Made by a program: the position numbers and the translations under genes. Below, piece after piece: positions 16,388-23,609 of a DNA stretch of 64,000 nucleotides (the first letter of the stretch is position 1; every line of letters starts with the position of its first letter). The DNA is taken from NCBI RefSeq assembly GCF_000262465.1, contig NZ_CM001489.1, positions 7,172,540 through 7,236,539 of the forward strand. The letters are read 5' to 3'. The DNA comes from Frankia sp. QA3 (GTDB lineage Bacteria > Actinomycetota > Actinomycetes > Frankiales > Frankiaceae). The notes under the pieces are model-generated. The model made no database searches and was not told where the DNA came from. It saw only the letters and a list, made by a program, of their open reading frames with translations.

Positions 16388-18079
16388 ATGCGGGACCGCG
16401 TGGCGATCGTGACGGGTGGCGGGGGCGGCATCGGCGCGGAGGTGTCGGTGGAGCTCGCCCGGCGCGGCGCTACCGTCGTCGTGCTGGACAGCGGCGACGG
16501 CCTGCGCGGCGAGCCGCTGGGGGAGCGCAGCGCCGAGCGGACCGTCCGGCGTATCGAGGCGGCGGGCGGGCGCGCCGTAGCCGCGCCGATCTCCGTCACG
16601 GACGCCGACGCCGTGCGCGGGCTCGTGGAGGAGACCGTCGCCCGGTTCGGCTCGTTGGACGTCGTGGTCAACGCGGCTGGGATCGTGCGCTTCCCCCGCA
16701 TCGGCGACGCCGCCGCCGACGTCGCCGCGGACGACTGGGCGGCGCTGCTCGGCGTGCACCTCGGCGGGTATCTCACCCTGCTGGCCGCCGCGCTGCCGCG
16801 GATGACGGCCGCCGGGTACGGCCGGATCGTCGGCGTCACCTCCGGCGTCGGGCTGGCGCGGACCTCGGTCGACGGGCCGGCCTACGGCAGCGCCAAGCGG
16901 GCCGTCGCCGCCCTGACCTGGCAGCTTGGCCCGGTCCTGCCCCCCGGGGTGGCGGTGAACGCGCTGTCGCCCATCGCCGCGACCCGGATGGTGACCGAGG
17001 GCCTCGTCGCCGCCGGCGCCGATCCGCGCGGCCTCGACCTGTCCGCGATGCCGCAGCCGGAGCACATGGCCCCCGCCGCCGCCCGGCTGGCGAGTGAGGA
17101 GTTCGGCTGGTGCCGCGGGCGGGTGCTGTTCTCCGCCGGTTCGGAAGTGTCCCTGATCGCGCCGCCGCGCCTGGTCGAGGCGGTGGCGACGGGCGGCGCG
17201 GGCGCGGCCGCCGCCCTGGGCGCGCTCGTGCGCCCGGTGCTGGCGCCGGCCCACGCGCAGCAGCGCTCGACCGGCGGCTCGAACCCGCGATCCGCCCCAC
17301 TCGCCGCCGCCCCCCCCGATCCCGCGGGACCGAGCGGTTCCGCGGAACCGGGCGTGGGGGCGTGCCTCGTCGCTGGCGATGATCGTGCGCTCATCGACCA
17401 GCTCGCCGCCGCACTCGCCCCGTGGGGCTACCCGACCGCCGCGGTGCCGGTCGGCGTCACCGGGACCGCCGACGCGGCCGCCGGCTTCGCCGCCGCCGAG
17501 CGGGGCCTGCGTCGGGCCGCGGCGAGCACCGCCGGACTCGACGCCGTGGTCGTCATCCACGGCACCCAGGCGATCGGCGTCGGCGGGCAACCGGTCGTGG
17601 ACTGGCCCGCCATCCTGGCCAGCCACGCGGGGACGGCGGCGACGATCCTCGGGCATGCCGCGTGGTCCCGTGCCGCCGCGCGGCACGTGGCGGCGACCGG
17701 ACGGGCGCTGCGCGTCGTGCACGTCGTGCCCGCGCTGACCCCCGGCGGTCGCAGCGCCGCCCAGGCCGTCACCCAGCTCGCCCGCTCCGTCAACGACACC
17801 CCGATCACCTCGACTGGGCCCGAGCCCGGGCTGCTGGAGTTCGCGGTCAGCGTGGAGAGCCCCCATCCGGCCGACCGCGTCGGGCTCGTCGAACTGGTGG
17901 CGAGCCTCGTCGCCGCGCCGGACACGGCGTCGCTGGCCGGCGCCGAACTCGTCGTCCGGCCCGGCTGGCTGGGCCTGCGCGCGCACCCGGCGCCGGCCGT
18001 CACCGCGTCGCTGGCCGGGGCCGAACTCGGCCCCTGGACCGACGACGTGCTACGCGACGCCCTCGCACCGTTCGGCTGA
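16388..18079 (+). CDS. Double short-chain dehydrogenase/reductase (active half plus degenerate half)
   Basis: Residues 1-270 are a classical SDR with Thr-Gly-Gly-Gly-Gly-Gly-Ile-Gly cofactor loop, Asn-Ala-Ala-Gly, a catalytic Ser in Val-Thr-Ser-Gly and Tyr-Gly-Ser-Ala-Lys. Residues 330-563 look like a second Rossmann SDR-like half without the Gly-rich loop or the Tyr-x-x-x-Lys pair, so it is probably structural. This tandem arrangement is known in some fatty-acyl or steroid-type oxidoreductases, but usually both halves are better kept. The ATG at 16388 follows GGGAGG by 8 bases. The amidohydrolase starts 50 bp downstream and probably shares the transcript. Confidence 0.82.
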   Translation: MRDRVAIVTGGGGGIGAEVSVELARRGATVVVLDSGDGLRGEPLGERSAERTVRRIEAAGGRAVAAPISVTDADAVRGLVEETVARFGSLDVVVNAAGIVRFPRIGDAAADVAADDWAALLGVHLGGYLTLLAAALPRMTAAGYGRIVGVTSGVGLARTSVDGPAYGSAKRAVAALTWQLGPVLPPGVAVNALSPIAATRMVTEGLVAAGADPRGLDLSAMPQPEHMAPAAARLASEEFGWCRGRVLFSAGSEVSLIAPPRLVEAVATGGAGAAAALGALVRPVLAPAHAQQRSTGGSNPRSAPLAAAPPDPAGPSGSAEPGVGACLVAGDDRALIDQLAAALAPWGYPTAAVPVGVTGTADAAAGFAAAERGLRRAAASTAGLDAVVVIHGTQAIGVGGQPVVDWPAILASHAGTAATILGHAAWSRAAARHVAATGRALRVVHVVPALTPGGRSAAQAVTQLARSVNDTPITSTGPEPGLLEFAVSVESPHPADRVGLVELVASLVAAPDTASLAGAELVVRPGWLGLRAHPAPAVTASLAGAELGPWTDDVLRDALAPFG

Positions 18080-18128
18080 TCGCCCCGTGCACCGGTCGGC
18101 TGATCGCTTTCGCCCCCGGGAGGTTGCT

Positions 18129-19004
18129 GTGGAACATCCGCAACGGGTCGTCGATGCGCACGTCCACCACTGGGATCCGGCGCGCACCGACTGGTACCCG
18201 TTCCTCGCCGCCGCCGACACCTCGCTCGCCGCCGCCGGCATGCCCGCCGCCGACCGGATGCGCCGCCCGTTCGACCAGCCGACGTACCTCACCGAGGCGG
18301 GGCGCTGGAACGTCGAGGCCTACGTGCACGTCACCGCCGCGCCCGAGCACTTCGTGGCCGAGACCGCCAAGATCGCCGGCCTCGCCAAGGCCACCGGCCA
18401 GCCGCAGGCGATCATCGGCGGGGTCGACGACCGGGACGGCGCCGCCGGGATCGTGGCGCAGCTCGACGCCCAGGCGGGCGCCCCGGGTTTTCGGGGCGTG
18501 CGGGCCAGCGCCGGTCTCGACCTCGACACCGACACCGGGCACACCCTGCTCGGCGCGCTCCAGGACCGCGGCCTGGTCTACGACCTCGTCGTCCATCCGG
18601 ACGGGATCCGGGCGGCCGCCGCGGCGCTCGCCGCATTCCCGGACCTCACCGTCGTCGTCGAGCACACCGGCTGGCCGCTGGCGCAGGACCCGGAGCACGC
18701 CGCGGTGTGGCGCGACGGCCTGGCCCGCCTGGCCGCGCTCGGCCCGCGGGTGCACCTGAAGCTGTCCGGGTTGGCGATGACGCTGCACCGCATCGACGTC
18801 GCGTCGTTCCGGCCGTGGGTGGCGCACAGCCTGGAGGTGTTCGGCACGGCCCGCTGCTTCTTCGCGTCGAACTTCCCCGTCGACGGCATGTTCGGCAGCT
18901 ACGACGACCTGTACGGGACGTACGCGCAGCTCGTCGACGAGCTCGCCGCCCCGGCCCGCGACGGCCTGTTCGCCGCCAACGCCGCCCGGGTCTACCGCTG
19001 CTGA
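18129..19004 (+). CDS. Amidohydrolase-2 family (TIM-barrel) hydrolase
   Basis: The 291-residue protein begins Val-Val-Asp-Ala-His-Val-His-His-Trp-Asp-Pro, the metal-binding start of the amidohydrolase_2 family, and later has Val-Glu-His-Thr-Gly-Trp-Pro and Ala-Ser-Asn-Phe-Pro-Val-Asp, which supply the His and final Asp. Relatives hydrolyse lactones such as L-fuconolactone or decarboxylate aromatic acids. With the SDR upstream it fits an oxidation-then-lactone-hydrolysis pair for a sugar or small ring compound; the actual substrate is unknown. The GTG at 18129 follows GGGAGG. Its 3' end overlaps the convergent small membrane gene by 13 bp. Confidence 0.85.
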   Translation: MEHPQRVVDAHVHHWDPARTDWYPFLAAADTSLAAAGMPAADRMRRPFDQPTYLTEAGRWNVEAYVHVTAAPEHFVAETAKIAGLAKATGQPQAIIGGVDDRDGAAGIVAQLDAQAGAPGFRGVRASAGLDLDTDTGHTLLGALQDRGLVYDLVVHPDGIRAAAAALAAFPDLTVVVEHTGWPLAQDPEHAAVWRDGLARLAALGPRVHLKLSGLAMTLHRIDVASFRPWVAHSLEVFGTARCFFASNFPVDGMFGSYDDLYGTYAQLVDELAAPARDGLFAANAARVYRC

Positions 19005-19315
19005 GCGGAAGAGGCGGCGGGACGGTCGGCGAGCAGGTAGGTCGTGGCCGTGGCGGCGGCGGTGACGGTGAGGACGGAGGGCCAGGCTCCGAGCTTCTTC
19101 GCGAGCGGGTGGGCCGCCCCGAACGCCGCCGTGTACGTGCCGAGCAGCACGCCCGTCAGCACGGGACCGCGGGAGCGCAGCCAGCTGCGTCCGCAGACCG
19201 TGCCGGCGACGGCGAGGACGACGCCGGCGAGTTCCCGGCGCCCGCTGAGACGGGCGGCCGAATAGCCTCCGACGAGACCGGTCGCGACGACGGGTGCAGT
19301 GGGTACCGATGCCAT
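18992..19315 (-). CDS. Small multi-pass membrane protein
   Basis: The 107-residue protein, starting at the ATG at 19315, has three hydrophobic stretches (about 8-22, 28-45 and 52-90) separated by short basic loops. No motif is recognised. It overlaps the end of the amidohydrolase on the opposite strand. The region upstream (19316-19560) contains only weak open frames. Confidence 0.62.
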   Translation of the reverse strand: MASVPTAPVVATGLVGGYSAARLSGRRELAGVVLAVAGTVCGRSWLRSRGPVLTGVLLGTYTAAFGAAHPLAKKLGAWPSVLTVTAAATATTYLLADRPAASSAQQR

Positions 19316-19537
19316 ACCCGGAACGCTACGCCGCCGCCGGGCACCCGCCGGGGGCCCAAGGTCATGCCCGTTCGGGACCGGCGGCCCTGCCGCAGCGGCG
19401 TCCGGGCGAAAACCGCTGGCCGCGGCGTCCCCGCCAGCCAGTCGCCGACGAGGTTCCCGCCGCGCCCGACGATCCGCGTTGACGTTCATCACGCCAGGGT
19501 GAGCGCCGGCCTTCCCCGCGCGGGGGCTGCGCTCAGG

Positions 19538-19571
19538 TGGCCGCGCCGGTCAGGTGGCCGCGCCGGTCAGG
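19538..19571 (+). repeat. 17-bp direct repeat
   Basis: Two adjacent copies of GTGGCCGCGCCGGTCAG precede a third partial copy. The array sits at the 3' end of the truncated oxygenase gene and may mark the same rearrangement that removed its C-terminus. Confidence 0.85.
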
Positions 19572-19966
19572 TGGCGAGGCGATCGGTGGCCTGCATGACG
19601 TTCGGCGCCCGCCCGGTGCGCCCGGCGAAGTAGTCCTCGGGCAGGTCCAGAGCCTGGGCGAACGCGGACATCAGCGTCCCGGCGAGCCGGGCGAGCGCGT
19701 CGAAGTACGCCACGTACACCGCCCGCATCCGCTCCGGGCGCGCGCCTCGCTGCCGTACGGGCGCGTAGCCCCGGTTGACCGCCGGCCCCGGCGGCAGCAG
19801 CCGCACCTTCTCGTCGACAGGCAGCTCGAAGAACTCCAAGGTGACGGCCAACATGTCGGCGATCAGCCCCGCCGGCACCCCATGCCCGACGACCTGCGCG
19901 AACCCCACCGTCCGACACACCTCATCCAGCCGCCGCGCCACCCCCCGCCGCTCGGCTGCCCGCCCG
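19567..19966 (-). pseudogene. Broken 2OG-Fe(II) oxygenase (isopenicillin-N-synthase-like)
   Basis: The frame encodes ARRLDEVCRTVGFAQVVGHG followed by a helix and Asp-Glu-Lys-Val-Arg, which is the N-terminal (DIOX_N) domain of isopenicillin-N-synthase-type oxygenases. After Asn-Arg-Gly-Tyr-Ala-Pro-Val about 40 residues expected in the family are missing. A later helix (Tyr-Phe-Asp-Ala-Leu-Ala-Arg) follows, and the protein then stops soon after Pro-Glu-Asp-Tyr-Phe-Ala-Gly. The catalytic His-x-Asp...His core is entirely absent. The 5' end is also lost: it meets the PIN-domain gene head to head at about 19970. Confidence 0.75.
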
Positions 19967-19980
19967 TCCCCGGCCGGCGG

Positions 19981-20367
19981 CTGATCCTCGACACCAACAT
20001 CCTCATCGCCTACGAAGGCGGCGTCATCGGCACCGCGGCGCTCGACGACGACGAGCTCGCTGTCGCGTCCGTGACGGTCGCCGAATACCGGGTCGGCATC
20101 GAGCTGGCCGACTCTGCCGCTCGGGCAGCGGACCGGGCACGTTCGCTGGCCGCCATGACGACCGTGCTGGAAGTACTCGATTACACCGCGACCACGGCAG
20201 TCCACCACGCGCGCCTTATAGCCGCGACCCGGCAAAGCGGGCGGCGGCGGGGAGCTCGCGATCTGATCATCGCAGCTCATGCGGCCGAGACCGGGCGGAT
20301 CATCGTCAGCTCGGATGCCAAGGCGCGCTTCGCGGACCTTCCCGGGGTTCTCGCCACCCAACCGTGA
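19981..20367 (+). CDS. PIN-domain (VapC-like) ribonuclease lacking a normal start codon
   Basis: From the CTG at 19981 the frame gives a nearly complete PIN domain: Leu-Ile-Leu-Asp-Thr-Asn-Ile-Leu-Ile-Ala-Tyr-Glu at the N-terminus, Val-Ala-Glu-Tyr (about residue 36), Ala-Arg-Asp-Leu-Ile-Ile-Ala-Ala (about 93) and Ser-Ser-Asp-Ala (about 110), so all four acidic metal ligands are present. VapC toxins usually start one or two residues before this Leu with ATG or GTG. Here only CTG is available and no antitoxin gene lies upstream. The gene is either started at CTG or has lost its first codon in the rearrangement that also cut the oxygenase. Confidence 0.7.
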   Translation: MILDTNILIAYEGGVIGTAALDDDELAVASVTVAEYRVGIELADSAARAADRARSLAAMTTVLEVLDYTATTAVHHARLIAATRQSGRRRGARDLIIAAHAAETGRIIVSSDAKARFADLPGVLATQP

Positions 20368-20481
20368 GGTCGCATCCCGCGGCTCAGCCGCGGGCGGGGA
20401 CGGGGTCCCGGCCCGTCCGTGGTGGTGCCGCGGACGGGCCGGGGGTGGGATGCGGGCGGGGGCGGGGCGCCCGCGTGGGGG

Positions 20482-21684
20482 TCAGCGGCCGAGCGGCTCG
20501 GCGATCGACTGGCCGGCGGCGGCACCGAGAGCCGCGTCGAGGGCGGCGTGCCGGTGGTGCAGGCCGGGCTCGTTGCGGCCGAACACCAGCTCGGGGCGAA
20601 CGCCGGTCGCCATGGTCCGCTGGATGTCGCTGGCCAGCACGTAGTCCTCGTCGCGGACGGTGGCGTGGGCGTACTCGAAGATCTCGTCCGCCGCCTTCCG
20701 GGTCCCCTCGTCGCTGAGGTCCATCGGGGTGGCGTTCTGGTGGAAGGTCACCGAGTGGCCCGGCCCGGTTCCGGGGTAGACCCGGAACACCTCGCCGTTG
20801 GCCACGGTGCACGACAGGACGATGTTCGGGAACAGTGCGTAGATCACCACGAAGTTGTGCAGCGGCTCCCAGCTCTCCTCCGGCTGGTCGGCGATATCGC
20901 CGATGTGGCGCATCGGGAACACCAGCCGGTGGTGCGGGCCGTAGGAGTCGAACAGCGCGCAGTTGCTTCGGGTGAACAGGGCGAACGTGTCCTTGTGCAC
21001 GGTCGCGAAATGGTAGTTCTCCGCGAACGTGTCCAGCGCGAGCTTCCAGTTGATCGGGAAGTCGAGGGTCTTCTCGCCGATCGGAGCCCAGTTGCCGATG
21101 TTCCAGGACTCGAGCTCCGGGCCCAGATCGCCGAGGTGGGTGCCGATGTCGAGCGGCCCGGCGTCCGGCCGCAGGCCCACCCACAGGAAGCCGGAATGCT
21201 CGGCGGCGGGCAGCTCGGTGAGGCGGACGCCGCCCGCCATCGTGGCAGGGAAGCCCTCCCGGCCGGGGCCGCCGGTGAAGCAGCCGCGGTTGTCGTACGT
21301 CCACGCGTGGTACGGGCAGACGAACCGCTCGGCCTCGCCGCAGCCCTGCGCCACTGGCGCCTGACGATGGGCGCACACATTCTGAAAGGCCCGGACAATG
21401 CCGTCCGACCCACGGGTCAACAGCACGGGAACGTCCATGACGGTCTTCGTGCAGAAGCTTCCCGGGTTCGGCAGCTCGGACCGGTACCCGACGAGCTGCG
21501 GCGAGTTCAGGACGAGTTCCCGCTCCTGGTCGAAGCGTTCCCGGTCCGTGTACACGGCCGCCGGTTGACGCCGCTCCTCGGGCGTCATGTCCGTTGTCTT
21601 GTCGGTGACGATTTTGAGCGCCCGTCGAGTCAGGTCGATGAGCTCGTTGCGGTCTATCGGATGCCTCCCTGATGCGGCGGACAT
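20482..21684 (-). CDS. Rieske aromatic-ring-hydroxylating oxygenase, alpha subunit
   Basis: The 400-residue protein has a Rieske [2Fe-2S] domain (about 60-165) with Cys-Ala-His-Arg and Cys-Pro-Tyr-His-Ala-Trp ligand pairs. The catalytic domain has an Asp-Thr-Phe-Ala-Glu-Asn-Tyr-His-Phe-Ala-Thr-Val-His segment that supplies the two His of the mononuclear iron site, with an Asp later. This is the catalytic subunit of a ring hydroxylase or a related N-demethylase. No beta subunit, ferredoxin or reductase gene is adjacent, so electrons must come from elsewhere. The substrate is unknown. It is divergent from the DJ-1 gene with a 311 bp gap. Confidence 0.9.
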   Translation of the reverse strand: MSAASGRHPIDRNELIDLTRRALKIVTDKTTDMTPEERRQPAAVYTDRERFDQERELVLNSPQLVGYRSELPNPGSFCTKTVMDVPVLLTRGSDGIVRAFQNVCAHRQAPVAQGCGEAERFVCPYHAWTYDNRGCFTGGPGREGFPATMAGGVRLTELPAAEHSGFLWVGLRPDAGPLDIGTHLGDLGPELESWNIGNWAPIGEKTLDFPINWKLALDTFAENYHFATVHKDTFALFTRSNCALFDSYGPHHRLVFPMRHIGDIADQPEESWEPLHNFVVIYALFPNIVLSCTVANGEVFRVYPGTGPGHSVTFHQNATPMDLSDEGTRKAADEIFEYAHATVRDEDYVLASDIQRTMATGVRPELVFGRNEPGLHHRHAALDAALGAAAGQSIAEPLGR

Positions 21685-21995
21685 GTCTTAGGGAAGCCGC
21701 CACACCGGCGACCCAAGATCATATGTCCCGGTCGGAGGAAATCGTATGTGGCCGTCTTCAATGGCCGATGCTCCGGGATGAGTCGTCATTCCGACAGGAG
21801 TGGATGTGTTGCATTCGGTGATGAATCAAGGGCGGTCGCCGGATCTTCCGCCGAAAAGCGTCATCGTGATGTTGCAAGGAGTCGTCGTCGGATCGGTGCG
21901 TGGCGGACCTGCGTAACCGGGCCGAGGTCGGGCAGGGCTCCAAGAGCAGACCGCCGACGGAGAGCCGACGGAGAACGGACGAGAGGAACACGCTG
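21685..21995 (+). other. Divergent intergenic region, no gene supported
   Basis: The gap between the Rieske gene and the DJ-1 gene is less GC-rich than its surroundings, as expected of a double promoter region. An 82-codon open frame (21748-21996) lacks codon bias and protein character and was not accepted. No clear palindrome was found. Confidence 0.5.
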
Positions 21996-22748
21996 ATGAC
22001 GAAGGATCTTGCGGGCACCCGCATCGCGTTCCTGGCGGCGCCCGATGGCGTCGAGCAGGTGGAACTGACAGAGCCCTGGGAGGCCGTCCGGGATGCCGGC
22101 GGCGAGCCGGTCCTCGTGTCGACCGCACCCGGGAAGATCCAGGCGTTCCACCACCTCGACCGGGCCGACCGCTTCGACGTCGACGAGACGGTCGACCAGG
22201 CCGACCCCGCCGCCTTCGATGCCCTGGTCCTGCCCGGCGGCGTCGCGAACCCGGACTTTCTGCGCACGCATCGCGACGCCGTCCGGTTCACCCGGGCCTT
22301 CTTCGACGCCGGCCGGCCGGTCGCGGTGATCTGTCATGGCCCGTGGACGCTCATCGACGCCGAGGTCGTGCGCGACCGGCGGATCACGAGCTGGCCGAGC
22401 GTGCGCACCGACCTCGTCAACGCCGGCGCCCACTGGGTCGACGAGGAGGTCGTCATCGACACGGCGGGAGGGAACACACTGATCAGCAGCCGGCGCCCGG
22501 ATGATCTGAAGGCCTTCTGCGCGGCGATCGTGGACCACTTCCGCCCCGCGGACCAGCAGCAGTCCCGCCCGGCGGACCAGCAGCGGTCCCGCCCGGCCGG
22601 CGCCGGCCTGTCCGACGCCGAGGCGGCGCGCGAGGTCGCCGGGCAGACGTCCGCCGACCGCCGGGCCGCCGACGTGTTCGCCCGCGAGTCGGGCGGCACC
22701 GACACCGACACCGAGGCCGCCCGCGCGAGCGCCGACGACCTGCGCTGA
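21996..22748 (+). CDS. DJ-1/PfpI (YhbO-like) family protein
   Basis: The first 175 residues are a DJ-1/PfpI domain: Ile-Ala-Phe-Leu-Ala-Ala-Pro-Asp-Gly-Val-Glu at the N-terminus with the catalytic Glu, Val-Leu-Pro-Gly-Gly near 75, and the nucleophile elbow Val-Ile-Cys-His-Gly-Pro-Trp near 112. Members act as glyoxalase-III-like or protein deglycase enzymes or as stress proteases. The C-terminal 75 residues are a charged, Gln/Asp/Ala-rich tail with two copies of an Arg-Pro-Ala-Asp-Gln-Gln repeat; this tail is not part of the family. The ATG at 21996 follows GAGAGGAA. Confidence 0.88.
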   Translation: MTKDLAGTRIAFLAAPDGVEQVELTEPWEAVRDAGGEPVLVSTAPGKIQAFHHLDRADRFDVDETVDQADPAAFDALVLPGGVANPDFLRTHRDAVRFTRAFFDAGRPVAVICHGPWTLIDAEVVRDRRITSWPSVRTDLVNAGAHWVDEEVVIDTAGGNTLISSRRPDDLKAFCAAIVDHFRPADQQQSRPADQQRSRPAGAGLSDAEAAREVAGQTSADRRAADVFARESGGTDTDTEAARASADDLR

Positions 22749-23009
22749 CCCCACCAGCCCCAGCCGGGCCGGCGCTGGCTGCCTGACCCCGCTCCGGCGG
22801 GGCCAGGCCGGTCGGACCAGCCCCCCGTGAACGGACGGTGGGACGTGGCCCGCGGTGGACAGTGACCAGGATCGGATGGTGAACGACGGGTCGCGGGTCT
22901 TCGGGATCACCACGCCGGTGACATCACCGCCGTATGCTGTCCATAGGCGAGAGGGCCGCCGTATCGCGGTACTCCGAATGCGGCGAGTCATGAAAGGCGC
23001 ATCATCGCT

Positions 23010-23609
23010 ATGCACGGTGGCGGTTCCGCTCCGGCGTTTCTCGACGTGATGGCGGTGCTGCGGCAGCGCACGGCGGCAGCGCATACCCGGCTCGAAAACG
23101 CACTTGAGCTACTGTCACCTGACCTTTCGGTCAGCCGTTATCGTGATGTCCTGATGCGGATGCATGGTTTCTACGCTGCGCTGGAGCCGCGGCTCGACGA
23201 AATGCTGACCGGCCCCGGATCGCCGCTGCCCGACTGGCCGTCGCGGCGGAAGGTGCCGCTGTTGCGGCGCGATCTGCGGCTGCTCGGCGTCGAGGAGGTC
23301 GTGCTCGCCATGCTGCCGCGCCCCCGGGTGCCGGCGGTCGGCGACGTGGCGGCGGCCCTGGGCGTGCTGTACGTGTTCGAGGGGGCCACGCTGGGTGGCC
23401 GGTTCATCGTCCGGCACGTCCTGACGACGGCGGTGCCGCCGGCGGCGACGGCGTTCTTCGGCTCCTACGGAGACGAGGTCGGCCGACGCTGGAGCCAGGT
23501 CCGCCACGCGATCCGAGCCTGGACGGCCGGCGAGGCGGCACGGGTGGAGTCCTGCGCGGGCGCCGCGGCGGCCCTCTTCGGCGCTCTTGAGGCGGAATTC
23601 GCCCGGTGA
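23010..23609 (+). CDS. bphO: Biliverdin-producing haem oxygenase (BphO-like)
   Basis: The 199-residue helical protein has the haem-oxygenase pattern: Arg-Thr-Ala-Ala-Ala-His-Thr-Arg-Leu-Glu near residue 25, with the His as likely proximal haem ligand, and Gly-Ala-Thr-Leu-Gly-Gly-Arg-Phe-Ile near 130 on the distal helix. It opens haem to biliverdin IX-alpha, the chromophore of bacteriophytochromes. Its stop overlaps the GTG start of the phytochrome gene by 4 bp, so the two are translationally coupled and the pigment is made with its apoprotein. The symbol is given by context. Confidence 0.88.
   Translation: MHGGGSAPAFLDVMAVLRQRTAAAHTRLENALELLSPDLSVSRYRDVLMRMHGFYAALEPRLDEMLTGPGSPLPDWPSRRKVPLLRRDLRLLGVEEVVLAMLPRPRVPAVGDVAAALGVLYVFEGATLGGRFIVRHVLTTAVPPAATAFFGSYGDEVGRRWSQVRHAIRAWTAGEAARVESCAGAAAALFGALEAEFAR

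Noticed and set aside
14449-16839. About 800-codon open frame antisense to the NERD helicase
   Set aside because: Same artefact; no motif, and it spans two genes on the other strand.
21748-21996. 82-codon gene between the Rieske and DJ-1 genes
   Set aside because: No codon bias, no ribosome-binding site, Arg/Ser-rich translation.
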